Assembly: GCA_963422465.1 (NCBI GenBank) | Contig: OY730172.1 | Location: 186,001 to 250,000 of the forward strand | Origin: Lichina pygmaea | Taxonomy: Eukaryota > Ascomycota > Lichinomycetes > Lichinales > Lichinaceae | Length of the DNA: 64,000 nt | Reading direction: 5' to 3' | Part shown: one piece after another, positions 36,131-47,852 of the stretch | Numbering within the stretch: the stretch's first letter is position 1 | Layout of the letters: the number at the start of each line of letters is the position of its first letter | The notes under the pieces: model-generated | The model's input: the letters and a program-made list of their open reading frames with translations, nothing else | The model's database searches: none | Told to the model about the DNA's origin: nothing | Translations under genes and position numbers: made by a program

Positions 36131-39100
36131 ATGTCGGACCTTTTCTCACCGCGTTTTGCGCCGCAGCCCCCTTCACCGCCGCCGGCGCCTCCGCTTCCGC
36201 CATTGCGGTATGTCAACCGGGCCACCACAGCCCTGGCGCGGATAGCGCAGCCGTTCATCGGTGTGTCACGGCCAGCCAGCGCACAGGCGAATCGCGCCGG
36301 TGAGGGCCACGGGAAGATTGTGCCGGCGGCTATCCCAAACTTCTCAAGGTGAGCACCTGGACGAAGTCAGCTTCTGATCCTATTCGATATGGACTCTATG
36401 ACCTCTGTTGATGCTCGAGCCGAGGGACGTCACCTGTGAGCGTCCATATCTTTCTATGGACATACATGTCTTTGGATATGTATATCATATGGGGAGCCAC
36501 ACCTCAGCTCCTCAGGTTCTCCTTCTAGTTTTATCTCAAGGCGTGGTTGTTTGCCCCGTACGGTAGGGCTTTTTTGGGAAGGCGAGAGTGAGGCGCCGTT
36601 GGCGGCTGGGTGCCATTTTCGGCAGTAGTATCATCTGTTGGACATATCGTCCAAACTTCTGAGGCCTGCAACGTTCTGTTGTTGACATCCGGAGATCAAT
36701 CATGGCTGACTTTGCCACGAACAGTCCAGCGTCTTCGCAGACCGCCACCCATAAAACCGGGATAGCCATATCTGCGCTGGATATATCGCCTCAGAGGACC
36801 CATGCGGTCCTCGCGGGTCGTGAGATCCTGAAGACGATCCGCGTCTGTGGCACCGACTGCACCGAGGAGTTCAACTTGCGTGGGGCCATTGTGAATTATG
36901 CGTCCACCCACAACTCGGGCTTCGTTGGACAGCCCTCCAGGACAAACAGCCCGGGGGTGGAGGACGTGAAGTGGTCTCACGGGAGCTATAGTACCACCAT
37001 CGCGACCGCTGCTGCAAACGGCAAGATCGTGCTGTACGACATCAATCGAGCCAGCGTTGAGCTCGCCAGACTACACGAGCATGATCGCCAGGTCCACCGG
37101 TTGGCCATCAACCCGCACCAGGGTTACTATCTGCTCTCCGGCAGCCAGGACGCCACCTTGAGGCTCTGGGACTTGAGGGCCATGGCTGGCGGCCGTGGTG
37201 TCATGAGTTTTGCAAGCTCGCACAAGTACAGCGCCAACGCCGACGGGATCAGGGACGTCAGATGGTCGCCAACGGACGGTACCGCCTTCGCCTGCAGTAC
37301 GGACGCTGGAGTGGTCCAACGTTGGGATTTCCGCGAGAACAAGGCGCCGGTGTTGAAGATCCCGGCCCATCGAAAGGCCTGCCTCTCCGTGGATTGGCAT
37401 CCGGACGGTAAACATCTAGCCAGCGCCGGGGCGGACAAGGAGGTGCGAGTCTGGGACTTTTCGTCGACCGATCGCAGGCAGAATGCGCCGTGGTCATTCA
37501 GAGCGCCCCAGCCGGTGACGAAAGTCCGTTGGAGGCCTGCGCAGTGGATCATGGATCCACACGGCGCTGGTACCTGGGAGACGGCCCAGCTGGTGACCGC
37601 CTACAACCAGCAAGAGCCTCGTGTGCACGTCTGGGACCTACAGCGGCCACATGTTCCCTTTCGAGAGATGGACCAATACAACAGCGCTCCGACGGATATG
37701 CTGTGGCACTCGGGAGATCTCCTGTGGACTGTCGCGCCCGACGGTGTCTTCGCGCAAACAGACGTCTACTTTGCCACGGATCCCAACCAGCGGAGGAACT
37801 CCCGGCCTATCGCGGTCTCGCCTGACGGCGAACTTACCTTCTGTGCGCAGAGGCGCGCTCCGTCGGGGCTTGGAACCGTCAGCGCTGCCGTTCCCATGGC
37901 TTCGGAGCAGTCCAGGCAGACCAACATCGGAAGCGGCGAGCGCATGAGCGGGAGCAGGAGCACGCCTGAGGATGATGGAAGCGCAAGCTTGTTAGGCACG
38001 TCCTTCCGGCTACGACACGGACGAAGCTGGAGTGCCAGATCCGCTGGAAACACGCCGCCGTCCGAGACCATGGGCCTGGTCATCAGAAAGCTGGACGAGA
38101 TCATGGCCAGGCGAAACGCCGTCAGGCCGGCACAGAAGGCCTTCCATGGCTACATCCACGAGTGCCCGAACGGCAAGACGTTCAGGTTCCTCGCGAAGAA
38201 CTACCGCGTCGACGGGCGGCCGGTGGCAGACAAGGACGCCGAATGGACCATCCAGTTCCTCTCGGAGTCGATGCTTCACAACGCTCGAGTGGCCGAGTAC
38301 GTCGGGTTCTACCGCACCGCTCAGACCTGGCGCATTCTCGAGGTTTCCATGCGACAAGAACAGCGCATGCTGAAGGACCAGAAGGCCAGGCAAGTCGCCG
38401 AGAAGGAGACTCGAGCCCAGGAAGAGAAGAAGAAGACGGACGACCAGCTCGCATCGAGGGCCGCGCAGCCCGACGACAAGGAACAGATCGCCGCCGTCGA
38501 CTTTGCCTTCCGGGCCGCCGTGTCGGACGTCGCCGAAGGCGCTTCTCGCTCGCAGGAGGTCACGTCGGAAGCAGCGACGCAACTGGCCGGGCTGGCTCTC
38601 GATGGCCAAGGCGATGCCGAAGCGTCGGGATACGAAAAGGCCGAGGGGGATCACAGAACTGCAGATGGCTCTTCCGCCGTCAGTGACACGGATGTCTACG
38701 ATGGCAGCGGAGCGTCGAGGGCAGCAGGCGCAGGCGGCACCCCGGTCGCCATCGCCTCTCGCACCGAGTCCTCCGCCGCGTCCCTGCATGCGCCTCCGTG
38801 GGACCGGCCGGCTGCGTCTAGTACCTGGAACCCCTCGATGTTCGGTCGCGTCAGCCAGGCGACGCTTCCTCTCCGACTCGAAGACGGGACCGCGGCGGAG
38901 CAGACGCCTCGGCGGATCGCCAGAATCGACTCCGTCGGCAGCCTTTCGATGTTCCCATCCTCGTTCGAGGAGAGCCAGCATCTCTCGACGCATGTGACGC
39001 CTCGTGGCATCGGGGGAGAGCGTCGTCCGGACGCAGATAGAAGGCCGGCCGAGAGGGGCTCTTCGGCCGATACCGGTCGGGCTGCCTTGACCACCGGACC

Positions 39101-40256
39101 GACCGCCTCGGAAGGACCGAAGGAAAGCCCCAACAGGGAGCGCTCCGGAGACGGCAACGCTCGTCGGACCCAGCAAGGAGGCTATGACGCTGCCGGTGGG
39201 GTCTACAGGCCGGGTCGTGATTCGGCTCCTCTGAGAAGCGTCTCGGACCCTGCGCCTCAGCACGAGCGAGACGGTATCTCACGCGGGCAGGCCGGTCGCA
39301 TCGCCGCGCCAGCAATCCTCTCCGAGACTCCGGAAGCAGGCACAGAGACCGAGGAGGACAGGGCCCTGTTCGAGGGGCTCGAGCTGCCTGCGGGAAGGCT
39401 TGAGGATCGCTTTGGCGTTTTCAGCTTGACGCTGCAGGTACTTAACTGGTACTGCTTCAGGCGGAGCGACGTGCTCACTACATCGGCGCTGCTGCTCTTG
39501 ATGCAGCAATGCATTCCGAGCGGCGCCATCGACGAGGGCCGCATCCAGAGCACTCTCGTCAGCTATCACGGCCTGCTCGTGCGATTCGAGATGCACGTGC
39601 AAGCGGCCGCGCTGCGCAAGATGTGCTGCCCAAAGTATCCGGCCCTGTACAAGATGGGCTCGTCCGACGTCGAGATTAAGTTCACGTGCACGGCGTGCAA
39701 GGGCGCCTTCCGACCTGTTGCTTCGGGCCGCGGCGACGGCGCCATCCAGGCCTGGGTCTGCGAGAGGTGCAGGAAGCCGCCGCCGCCGTGCCCGGTCTGC
39801 CAGTCGAGCCGAGACCGAGGCCTTTGGTCGGTGTGCTACGGCTGCGGGCACAGCGGACACGCCATCTGTCTTCGAGAATGGTGGGCCGACCCGTCGCTCG
39901 AACGCGGCTGTCCCATCGAAGGCTGCTTCCACCAGTGCACGGCCGAGCCACGCAAGAGTGGCCCCGTCCAGGAACGTCGCAGCAGTGTCGCCAAGGAACG
40001 CGAGACGACGACGACGACCAGGTCCGCCGTCGTCCGCGGTGACGACTGGCTTGTCGGCGAGAGCAGGGCCGTCGAGAGACTTCGCGGCGGGCTGGCCACC
40101 ACACCAAGCGGACCTACCAGCACCAGCAGCGGGACTCGTCCGACCGGACCCGAGAAACGTGTCAAGGTCATTTCGCCCGAAGAGGAAGACGAGGCAGCGG
40201 AAGCTGCTGTTGCTGCGGCGCCGGCGCCGGCGGCTGCAGGCGACGAAGCTGATTGA
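36131..40256 (+). CDS. RTC1: SEA/GATOR2 complex WD40-RING protein Rtc1 (Sea2/WDR24)
   Basis: Proposed exons 36131..36348 and 36725..40256 give 1249 residues, phase 2, with a GTGAGC donor and a GGCTGAC branch just before the CGAACAG acceptor. Exon 1 (MSDLFSPRFAPQPP, then RYVNRATTALARIAQP) resembles the N-terminus of other fungal Rtc1 proteins. The usual alternative is the ATG at 36702, giving 1184 residues, but that ATG sits in the presumed branch site. WD40 repeats span about 80-420 (for example CLSVDWHPDGKHLASAGADK); a long disordered region follows; zinc-binding modules end the protein (1058-1147: CTACKGAF, CERCRKPPPPCPVC, CYGCGHSGHAICLREWW). Rtc1/WDR24 works at the vacuolar membrane in the complex controlling TORC1 in response to amino acids. 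The intron of 376 nt is long for this genome, so exon 1 is the weak point. Confidence 0.88.
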
Positions 40257-40992
40257 TTGATGGCCGAGGCAAGCAAGACACGGGCAACTACAGCAACCAC
40301 CGCGCCAACGAAATGCCACACACCTGAACCTCCCAGCCTCACCGCGCCCTCGAATAGCAGAACCCGGCGCTCGTCTCAACCAACTACCGCATACCTGAAT
40401 ACTACTACTAAACCCCTCTCTCTCTCTCTCTCTCTCTGTGCGTCTCTTTTGTTTTGCTGTGCTGTACTGTGCCGTGCCCCTTGATGATGCTATGTCCTTT
40501 GATACTCACCCCCCTATCTCGTCCATCATCCTCGCCAGTCATCTCTGTCCAATCGTCGTTGCCAGTAAGAAGCGCAAGCAGCCCTGACACGAATGGCGAT
40601 CGCTGCAGAGCAGTCTCGTCTCTGGCTGTGCTTTGCCGCTGCCATGCCGTTCCGCCTGTCTGATCCTCGCCCATCATCTCACCTCTCTACTTTCTATTCT
40701 CTACGTTCTACCCTCTACTTTCTACTCGTTCTCTACTTTGAATCTGACCCACCGTCCTTCGCCCACCGTTCTTCGCCCTCCAACGATCGCCACGCTGTCC
40801 TTGACATCAAGAAAGGAAGTGCCGTAGGCCTACTTGCAGGCCTACTTGATCTGCTTATTGTTGTGGGAGAGTTGTCTCTCCCCCGTCCACCTCCTCCTCG
40901 AGCGTCAAATAGAAGAAAAGAGGTTCGGAGCGGCGAGTGTCTTCACAACACGCTTGGCTTTTAGAAACCCTTTGTTGATATTGTCTTTCGTC

Positions 40993-41149
40993 CACGATTG
41001 ACGGCTCACGATTGATGATGGCTCACGATTGATGTCTCAAGACTGATGCCCCACGGTTGATGTCCCACGACTAACGTCCCATGATTGATGTCCCACGATT
41101 GATACCTCACGACTAACGCCCCACCACTACTGCCCCACGACTGACGTCC
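40993..41149. repeat. Imperfect 14-bp minisatellite, 11 copies
   Basis: Eleven units around the consensus CACGATTGATGTCC; ten are exactly 14 bp and the second is 17 bp. Units differ at one to six positions, so this array is older than the perfect 14-bp array at 4264, and its sequence is unrelated. It lies 0.7 kb downstream of RTC1. Confidence 0.9.
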
Positions 41150-42209
41150 CAAAATTCGAAAAGTCCAACTTTGAACAATCAATCACTCTACATCTGAATA
41201 CCCGGTGGTTTATTCCCACGACTGGCGCCACCGAGTGTTATTTATTTCTGATTTGTCTTTCTGCTGATTCGTCTTTCTACTGCAGTCTTCTTACTGAACT
41301 ATCTCCCTACTGTACCGTCTTTCTATACAACTGTCTTACTACCAAATTTTCTGACCACTGCACTTCTGAGGCGTACTGTCCGTACGACTTCTTCGACGGA
41401 GGGAGGGGTGTTGTAGCTGTTTCAATGGAGAAAACGAACAAGGAGGGGGAAGGGGGGAGGGGGGGACGACCATGGGGGAGTCCCCACATTTGGATATCTG
41501 GCTCTCGGGTTCTGTGTTCCGGTTTCCAGTCTATACAAAACTCTCTCCACAGTCTTGATCGTCTTGATCGTTCATCGGGTGAATGGGCTCGTGTCCCCTA
41601 CGGCGTTCTTCTTTCTCTTCTTCTTATTCTTCTTCCTCTTCGACATGGCACAGCTTGCTACCAAAGTGCGGCATGGCGCTCATCTTCTTCTCCCCCTTCA
41701 TCTTCCCCCCCCTCTGACCTAGTACCTCTTTACTATCAAGCCACACTACTATCATGCCAAGCTACCATCACGTCACCTAACCTCTGCGGGAAAAACAGGT
41801 TTCCGTTGCCCTTTTTGAAAGGGTACCCCCGTACGGGACTTTCTCTGGTTGTGGCCTCCCCACTCCACCATCATCGTCGCAGCACTCCGTAATCTGCCTG
41901 TCTACACAACGTCGATGAGAGGGAGGGATTTTTGTCCCGAAGACGAATTTGTCCTTCCGTTCCATTATCGCAACTCCGGGCATGATCTAGCCTACGGTAG
42001 CTAGTTTTGAAGCTGCGTAGGGCTCCAATCAATCAACCTGAGCGTTTACGAGTGGGAACGTCAGCCTTACGGCTATGTGTCATCGGTGACACGAGCTTGC
42101 CGCGAGCGAAGCCCCTTCGGGAAAGGTGTGACTTCTTGGCACCTATCCGTGCTGTCCACGGACGTCTCCATCGCTTAGCGATGCTGTGTGACACGATGAC
42201 GCTTTGGTC

Positions 42210-42221
42210 GGGGGGGGGGGG
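42210..42221. repeat. Poly-G tract, 12 nt
   Basis: Twelve G followed by three imperfect TCAGGG hexamers. Confidence 0.95.
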
Positions 42222-43116
42222 TCAGGGTCAGGGTCAGGATCAGGCCTGGGACCAGCGACCACAGGACGTAGCTGGGTGTTTCAGCCCCAGATGGTCTCTG
42301 TGCCCTAGCACGGTCAAGTGTGCGAGGGCAGAAAGCAGGAAGCAGGAGGTGCTGCATCTGGGGCGAGCCAAGTCAACAGTGCGCCAGACAACGTTTCCCC
42401 GGTGGAGGCTCGACGTGGTCTTGCCTGCATCGTCGTCGTCGTCGTCATCTCACCGTCATGCGAGACATGCACAGTTACGTACGTACAGAAAGCACATTCC
42501 TATTGGATGCCGGCTGGTCAGCACGTCAAGCCCGCTGCCGCCGCAGCCACGGCGCTTGTTGGGGTAAGCGGGATACGTAGATGCGATCGAAGGAGAGGCG
42601 GCCGAGGCCGTGGTCGAAGCGACCCAAGCGCTAGGCGCCAAGTACCAAGCGCCGATGGCATGCCGCAGCCAGCTCGTGTACGAGTACGAGTAGGCCGGCC
42701 GACCGGCCCGAACCGCCTAAAAGCCATAGCCCAGCCCCCGGATAGGCGACACCCCCCCTGGCCCTCCGCCTGTCCACAACGATCAGCGTGCAAGAGGCAC
42801 GTATCTCCCAACCGTGTCAAGTGCCGTTGTGGCAGTCTGTATGTGGCTCCAGACGACAGCGCGTAGACATCTCCCGCATGCTGTGTGACCCGAGCGGGTA
42901 GGGTCCGGTACTGTACGGAGTACGTTACGTACGTATGTACAGTACCGGTATGACTTGACGACGGGGACGGTTGGCCGTCATCGTCATCGTCGTCGTCATC
43001 GTTGTCATCGTTGTCGTCTGTCGCCGTCGTCGCCAAGAACATGCACGAGTCTTCGTACAATGGCTGACTGAATAGGCGTCCAAGGCAGCCGTCCTTGGAT
43101 ACGTACAAGGCTTCCA

Positions 43117-43143
43117 CCCCCCCCCCCCCCCCCCCCCCCCCCC
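43117..43143. repeat. Poly-C tract, 27 nt
   Basis: The longest homopolymer in the window, followed by GGCCCCCC. Confidence 0.95.
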
Positions 43144-44377
43144 GGCCCCCCAATCTGGGGCGAGGAGCTGCCACATTCACAAAGCCCATCTCTTTTTCGT
43201 CGCGACGCTGTATACGAATGTGAGGATGCGCACTCATTGGCCATGGGTCGACTTCTTCGGTGGGCCGTCCGCATATGCAGGCAGATACAGTACGTATGGC
43301 ATGCGTACTGTACGTGCTGCACTGTCCTCTCTCGTACAAAGGAGAGTCCGTGGTTGACGCCTGGGGCTCTGCGTGCAGGCTGGGTGCGGTTTGGCGGCCA
43401 CGGCGTCTCGACCACATCATCTCTTGCTGCCGCAGGACGGCCAGCAGTAAGAGACCGAGTGGCGGTCGTCAAGGGTCCGTGTGTGTGATGGTGGCTGGTT
43501 CCTATGCCTATTCGCCTCTCCAACAACTGCAGCGTCTCGTGATGGCTTACGGTCCTGCCTTGGCCGAGGCAGCACACTCTTCTCCTCTACTCGTACTGGT
43601 CGGAGCGGGTCAAGCAATACGACTCGGTCTCTTTCGATCCATTTGAGCTGTCTCCTTGGTCGTCCTTCGGCCATCAACGGGCAGCGTGCGGCGACCCGGA
43701 TCTCGAACCAGCCCTTTTCCGTCATCGTCAGGCATCCACACCGCTACCTCTTGCGGTTGTGGACTCCGCTCATGTCGAACATGCGGTACACAGTCAAGTG
43801 GGTGCCTCGCTCACACGTGTCCATACTGTGTTGCTGTGCAGGGCCAGGAATCTCATTCGGCACTCAGATAACCACCACATGCTTGAGTCCGTCCGTGCTC
43901 TCTGGTCAGATCGTCCCTTGGGTTGTGGAAGGGATCTGTGAACCTTGACGTCATCTCCCCTCGTAGCCGTTGGCACTTGGCCGCCACAGAACCATGGTCT
44001 CGATGAAAGAAATCAATCCGATGCTTCTGAGACTCTCCTCTATCGTGTATCCAGACACTGTACGTGGAAGCTTCCGAGCTCAGAGTCTGTGCCTTTAGAA
44101 ACGTGATTGTGATGGCCATCCGGCCTGTGCTTGTATTAGGTTTCCTGATACCACCACACTAGTGCTGCGACGTGACACGATGCAATGCTCGATGACCAAA
44201 CTGAACGCACCCTTATATTGACAGGCCTCACACTTTAAAAGTCAATGGTCGAGCAGGGCTCACTTGAGATTGAGATCACCGGACAAGATGAATATCCAAA
44301 TGGCCCTGAGCGTGCCACTGACTGTATGATACCCTGTCCTTGCCAGTGCTGCTGCTACCGCCGCCAGAACTCCTTTC

Positions 44378-44411
44378 GAATGAATGAATGAATGGATGGA
44401 TGGATGAATGA
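44378..44411. repeat. (GAAT/GGAT)n tetranucleotide repeat
   Basis: Three to four GAAT units, then three GGAT units, then two GAAT units. Intergenic. Confidence 0.85.
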
Positions 44412-45009
44412 AACTCCAGGCCCATGTCGCAATCGCTTTCGTCCTCCCACATACGTGCCCCGACCCCAGGAGGAAATCTATAGCAGCACATCAAGAGAGC
44501 CGTCTCCCGTGTCTCGCCCAACAGCAGACCGACACACGTCGCCGTGCAGTTTCATGACCAGCCCTCCTTTCCGCTGCGTCTGTGTGTTGAACAACACGGT
44601 CAACATAGGAATCGTAATGGAAAGAGGCACCCATAAACGCTTCTCCCAATCCCCTGGCCCCTCAGGAGAACGGCAATCTGTTGATGCTGGCCAAGGAGAA
44701 TGATACGGCCTCAGGCGGGAACCTGCGGCGTGGCCACGTCCGCAAGCACATCGCTCCTCCTCGAAGTGAGACAGAAATGAATGCAACACCGCCAATGAGA
44801 TGAGATGTGTCCTTCGGAGCCTTGCGTCCCTACGTGCGTGGTCGCCGTCTCGTCGACGGCCGACACGCTTGGAATGATAGGTGCACGATATGCAGGCGGG
44901 AAGGGGGGCCTCTGTTACGGATAAGAGATGAAGTATCATTCCGCAAGGAACTTTGCTCTCGCTCTGTCAGCGCGCATTTCATTCGACGAGTTCGTCCCTG
45001 GCAGCGTTT

Positions 45010-46653
45010 TCACAGCGGCTGTAACGCTGCAAGACGGGCATCGCAGAGGGAAATGGAACTTGGCGCTTGAGGGTCGGCGTCCATCCCTGATCCTTCGTAG
45101 AAGAAGGGCCCTGCTCCAAAGTCGTCCGTGATCCCCGCCACTTCCGCTAGGCCGTTGGCGTGTTCTAGCTTCAAGGGCTGCGGCAGCGGGGGCGCCGCGT
45201 ACATGTGAGAAGCGTACTCGGGAAGGTCCGGGGGTATCTGCTCGGGTGTGAGGGGCAGCACTCCGGTGTCCGCCGAGAGACAGGCTCCTCCATCGTACGC
45301 GGGCTCGTCCATGAAATGATCCGGGGACGGCGAGAATGGCGAAGGAGCGCCGGCGACGGATGGTGGCGACGTAGTGCCGTCGAGTGCCGCGGCCACGGCT
45401 TTGTTCGACCGCTTGGCTTTCGTGTGCTTGCCCCGACGACCGCCCTTCTTGCCGAGACTGGATCTGGGTTGACCCGGTTGAGCCTCGGATCTGGCAAGGC
45501 GTTTGCTGGTGCCAGTCTTCCTGTAGCGCGTCGTGGACTTGACTCCGTGCGTGAGTGCGGACGGTTCCAACAGCCAAACGAAGCCCTTCTTTGCGTCGTC
45601 CGGAGACGACTGCTCGACCTTCCGGAAAGCCTGGTCGTTGTCAGGGGCCGTTCCCGAACCGAGTCCATGTCGAGCTTGGAACAGACTCACGCCGTTCATG
45701 GACAGGTTATGCCGGATGCTGTTCTGCCAGCCCTTCTGGGACGGGTTCTTGCTCTTGTCCGTGTGGGCTATGAACCAGTCATAGATGTCCTTCAACACCA
45801 TCCTGTGACCCGGAGCGCTGAGGAGCGCCTTGTAGATCAGCTTGGCGTACGGCTCGTTTTCGCCAACGTCCGACTCGTCGTCCCTCGTCCGTTCGGAGAG
45901 ACTAGGTGAGAGGTACTGATCCGAACACTCCTGTTTGACCAACAGATGGCTGTGATCCGTCGGCGAGGTTGTCGTGGCTGACGGGGTCGACAACAGCCCA
46001 TCGTGACGTTCGTCTTGTGCACTTTTGCGAGCCTCGATCTGGAGCGAGCCGAAGGCGCAGAGCCCGCCGTTGGCAACCGTCTCCGTGTCGGAGTTTGACG
46101 ACGCCCGCAACGGGCTGGTGAGCTGCTGGTTTCGCGGGTCGACGAGGTAGTAGTGAGGTGGATAGCTTCCCATCCCGGCTTCTCTGTCGGACACTGAGCA
46201 CATCCCGACGTCGTTGGCGTAGATCCGTGGGCAGCTGGAGACGCCCTCTAGACCGGCGTAAGCTCCTCGTGCGTGATAGACGTATGAGTCCGTCTCGGCA
46301 GCCGATGCGCCATAGACTTGAGCCAAGGACTCGGTGGGGTAGAGGTACTGATAGCCAGGTCGTCCGCTTTCGACTTCCTGAGGCTGATGGGGAAGGTCAG
46401 GGTAGTCCATCCATCGCACCAGAGTGCTGGTCGTGCTCATCGACGGGTGTCCGAGAACGGCTGAACGGTCTTCAGTTACGTTGCCGGGAGCTGTCGCCGA
46501 TCGGATCTTATAGCCACCTTGAGCCTGACCGGTCCCTTCCTCAGACGAAGGCGATAACGCAGACGGCCTCCACGAGCTGGAGTAGTACCCATCCTCCATG
46601 GCCCAGCGGTGATCCTGGAGTTGAGACGTGGGTTCATCGAAACCCATAGCCAT
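45010..46653 (-). CDS. Forkhead transcription factor
   Basis: An intron-free minus-strand frame of 547 residues. Residues about 265-375 form a forkhead winged-helix domain: ENEPYAKLIYKALLSAPGHR, then the recognition-helix segment KGWQNSIRHNLSMN, and after an Asp/Gln-rich loop the wing segment KKGFVWLLEPSAL. It is followed by GVKSTTRYRKTGTSKR and a basic KKGGRRGKHTKAKRSNK that is a likely nuclear localisation signal. The rest is Ser/Pro/Tyr-rich and disordered, with a Pro/Leu-rich C-terminal third. The loop between helix 3 and the wing is longer than in standard forkheads. It resembles an uncharacterised Pezizomycotina forkhead group rather than the yeast FKH1/2 type, as no FHA domain is present. 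The ATG at 46653 has a second in-frame ATG two codons later. Targets unknown. Confidence 0.9.
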   Translation of the reverse strand: MAMGFDEPTSQLQDHRWAMEDGYYSSSWRPSALSPSSEEGTGQAQGGYKIRSATAPGNVTEDRSAVLGHPSMSTTSTLVRWMDYPDLPHQPQEVESGRPGYQYLYPTESLAQVYGASAAETDSYVYHARGAYAGLEGVSSCPRIYANDVGMCSVSDREAGMGSYPPHYYLVDPRNQQLTSPLRASSNSDTETVANGGLCAFGSLQIEARKSAQDERHDGLLSTPSATTTSPTDHSHLLVKQECSDQYLSPSLSERTRDDESDVGENEPYAKLIYKALLSAPGHRMVLKDIYDWFIAHTDKSKNPSQKGWQNSIRHNLSMNGVSLFQARHGLGSGTAPDNDQAFRKVEQSSPDDAKKGFVWLLEPSALTHGVKSTTRYRKTGTSKRLARSEAQPGQPRSSLGKKGGRRGKHTKAKRSNKAVAAALDGTTSPPSVAGAPSPFSPSPDHFMDEPAYDGGACLSADTGVLPLTPEQIPPDLPEYASHMYAAPPLPQPLKLEHANGLAEVAGITDDFGAGPFFYEGSGMDADPQAPSSISLCDARLAALQPL

Positions 46654-47852
46654 ACAGAGGATGCGAGCCCTTTACCAGCCTGGGAGCCGATCAGGAACGA
46701 CTAGGCGCTGTTGGGCTTAGAGACTTCGGGAACTAGAATGATCGACGGGATTTCCAGAAACAATAGAAGCGGTTTGGGGCACCGTAAATATTCAATATAT
46801 GCATGCCGCGTGGAGTGTGAGGCGCGCCCTTATCCGCTCCGTATGCAGCGACCCTGCCAACGCACGCCGAGATTCTCCAGCGGAGGCCCATGGCTGCCTG
46901 TGCAAACCGAGAGCCCTCCTCTCGCAGTCGACGTATTATCGCAGCCGGCAGGTGAGGCCTCATTCTCACACGTCCGGCTGCCTGATACGGCGTGAGAAGC
47001 GCAGAACCCACCGCTTCCGGGCTCGACCGCACGTTGGAGCCTGGCTATCAGGCTGACAGGATGCAGGTGGCTTTGATGCGGCTTAGATAACGATTGGAGA
47101 TCCTCTTGACGATCCTGTAGGACGAACGGGTAGCTGCATGTGGCTGCAAGAAGCAATCCTAGCTAAAAGGAGCAAGGCACCGAACGGCAGCGGGCCTCGT
47201 CTCCGCGTAAGCGAGTCCACGCAGGAGAGAGACAGCTTGCAGGTGTGCAGTCGTCACTTGGTGCCAGAGATGCCTTTCAGCTGCTGTAGCGCTCCAGATC
47301 TTGGACCCGCCTACAGGGGCCCGACGGCCTAGCGTGCCCGTCAAAAGATGAGCGGGCTGGGGAAAGGCTCGAGTGGCGAGATGCTGATGTAAGTCTGGGT
47401 CGGAGCTGCTGTGGAGGCATTTTGATATTGGTTGGTCGGGGTCGCCTTGAGAATCTAACAGGTCCTATGACATCTTGATGTCAGACTCTTCGTATGAAAA
47501 CCTTCTTTGCGGTGACAGCATACGGGACTGGGGTTCTAGACCACCTGACCGGGCTCTGATCGACTCACGATCCAACGAATCGGAATGGCCACCTCACTGA
47601 GACCCAACAGAGCAAGGATCGGTGACGGTGCCATTGCAGTAATTGGATGAGGGATTAACAGAGCACAGTGCTTTCTCTTGCAGTACCGCTCGTTCGAGGA
47701 GCCACCCAGACTACGTCCCACTTTCCAGCGCGAAGATGAAACGCCAGAGATAACGATCATCTCCCTCGCCCTTGCTTCGTCGCCCATGGCAATGATGGGA
47801 AAATGGACAGTCGAACCCGAATAGAACCCTGACATCGTCGTGGAACGAGTTT
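46654..47852. other. 1.2 kb intergenic region upstream of the forkhead gene
   Basis: It should contain the forkhead promoter and the Cactin 3' end. No repeat or plausible gene is visible; small frames on both strands lack motifs. Confidence 0.5.

Larger units (their letters stand above)
40257..45009. other. 4.8 kb gene-poor region
   Basis: The longest stretch without a gene. It holds a TC run (40410-40438), an imperfect 14-bp minisatellite, a 12-nt poly-G and a 27-nt poly-C tract, GTC/ATC trinucleotide runs (42428-42450, 42975-43030), GTAC clusters with an exact 11-mer at 42913-42923 and a GAAT/GGAT tetranucleotide run. Overlapping reading frames on both strands (42318-43725) have Arg/Pro/Ser-rich composition without motifs. 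The part before 45009 would hold the forkhead gene's 3' untranslated region. Confidence 0.5.

Noticed and set aside
40993-41149. CRISPR-like array
   Set aside because: Units are contiguous with no unique spacers, and the host is a eukaryote.
42222-42240. TCAGGG repeats as telomere-like sequence
   Set aside because: Only three imperfect units next to a poly-G run, not the fungal TTAGGG repeat and not terminal.
42318-43725. Cluster of overlapping frames of 90-300 codons on both strands
   Set aside because: Low-complexity, spans trinucleotide and poly-C repeats, no recognisable domain.
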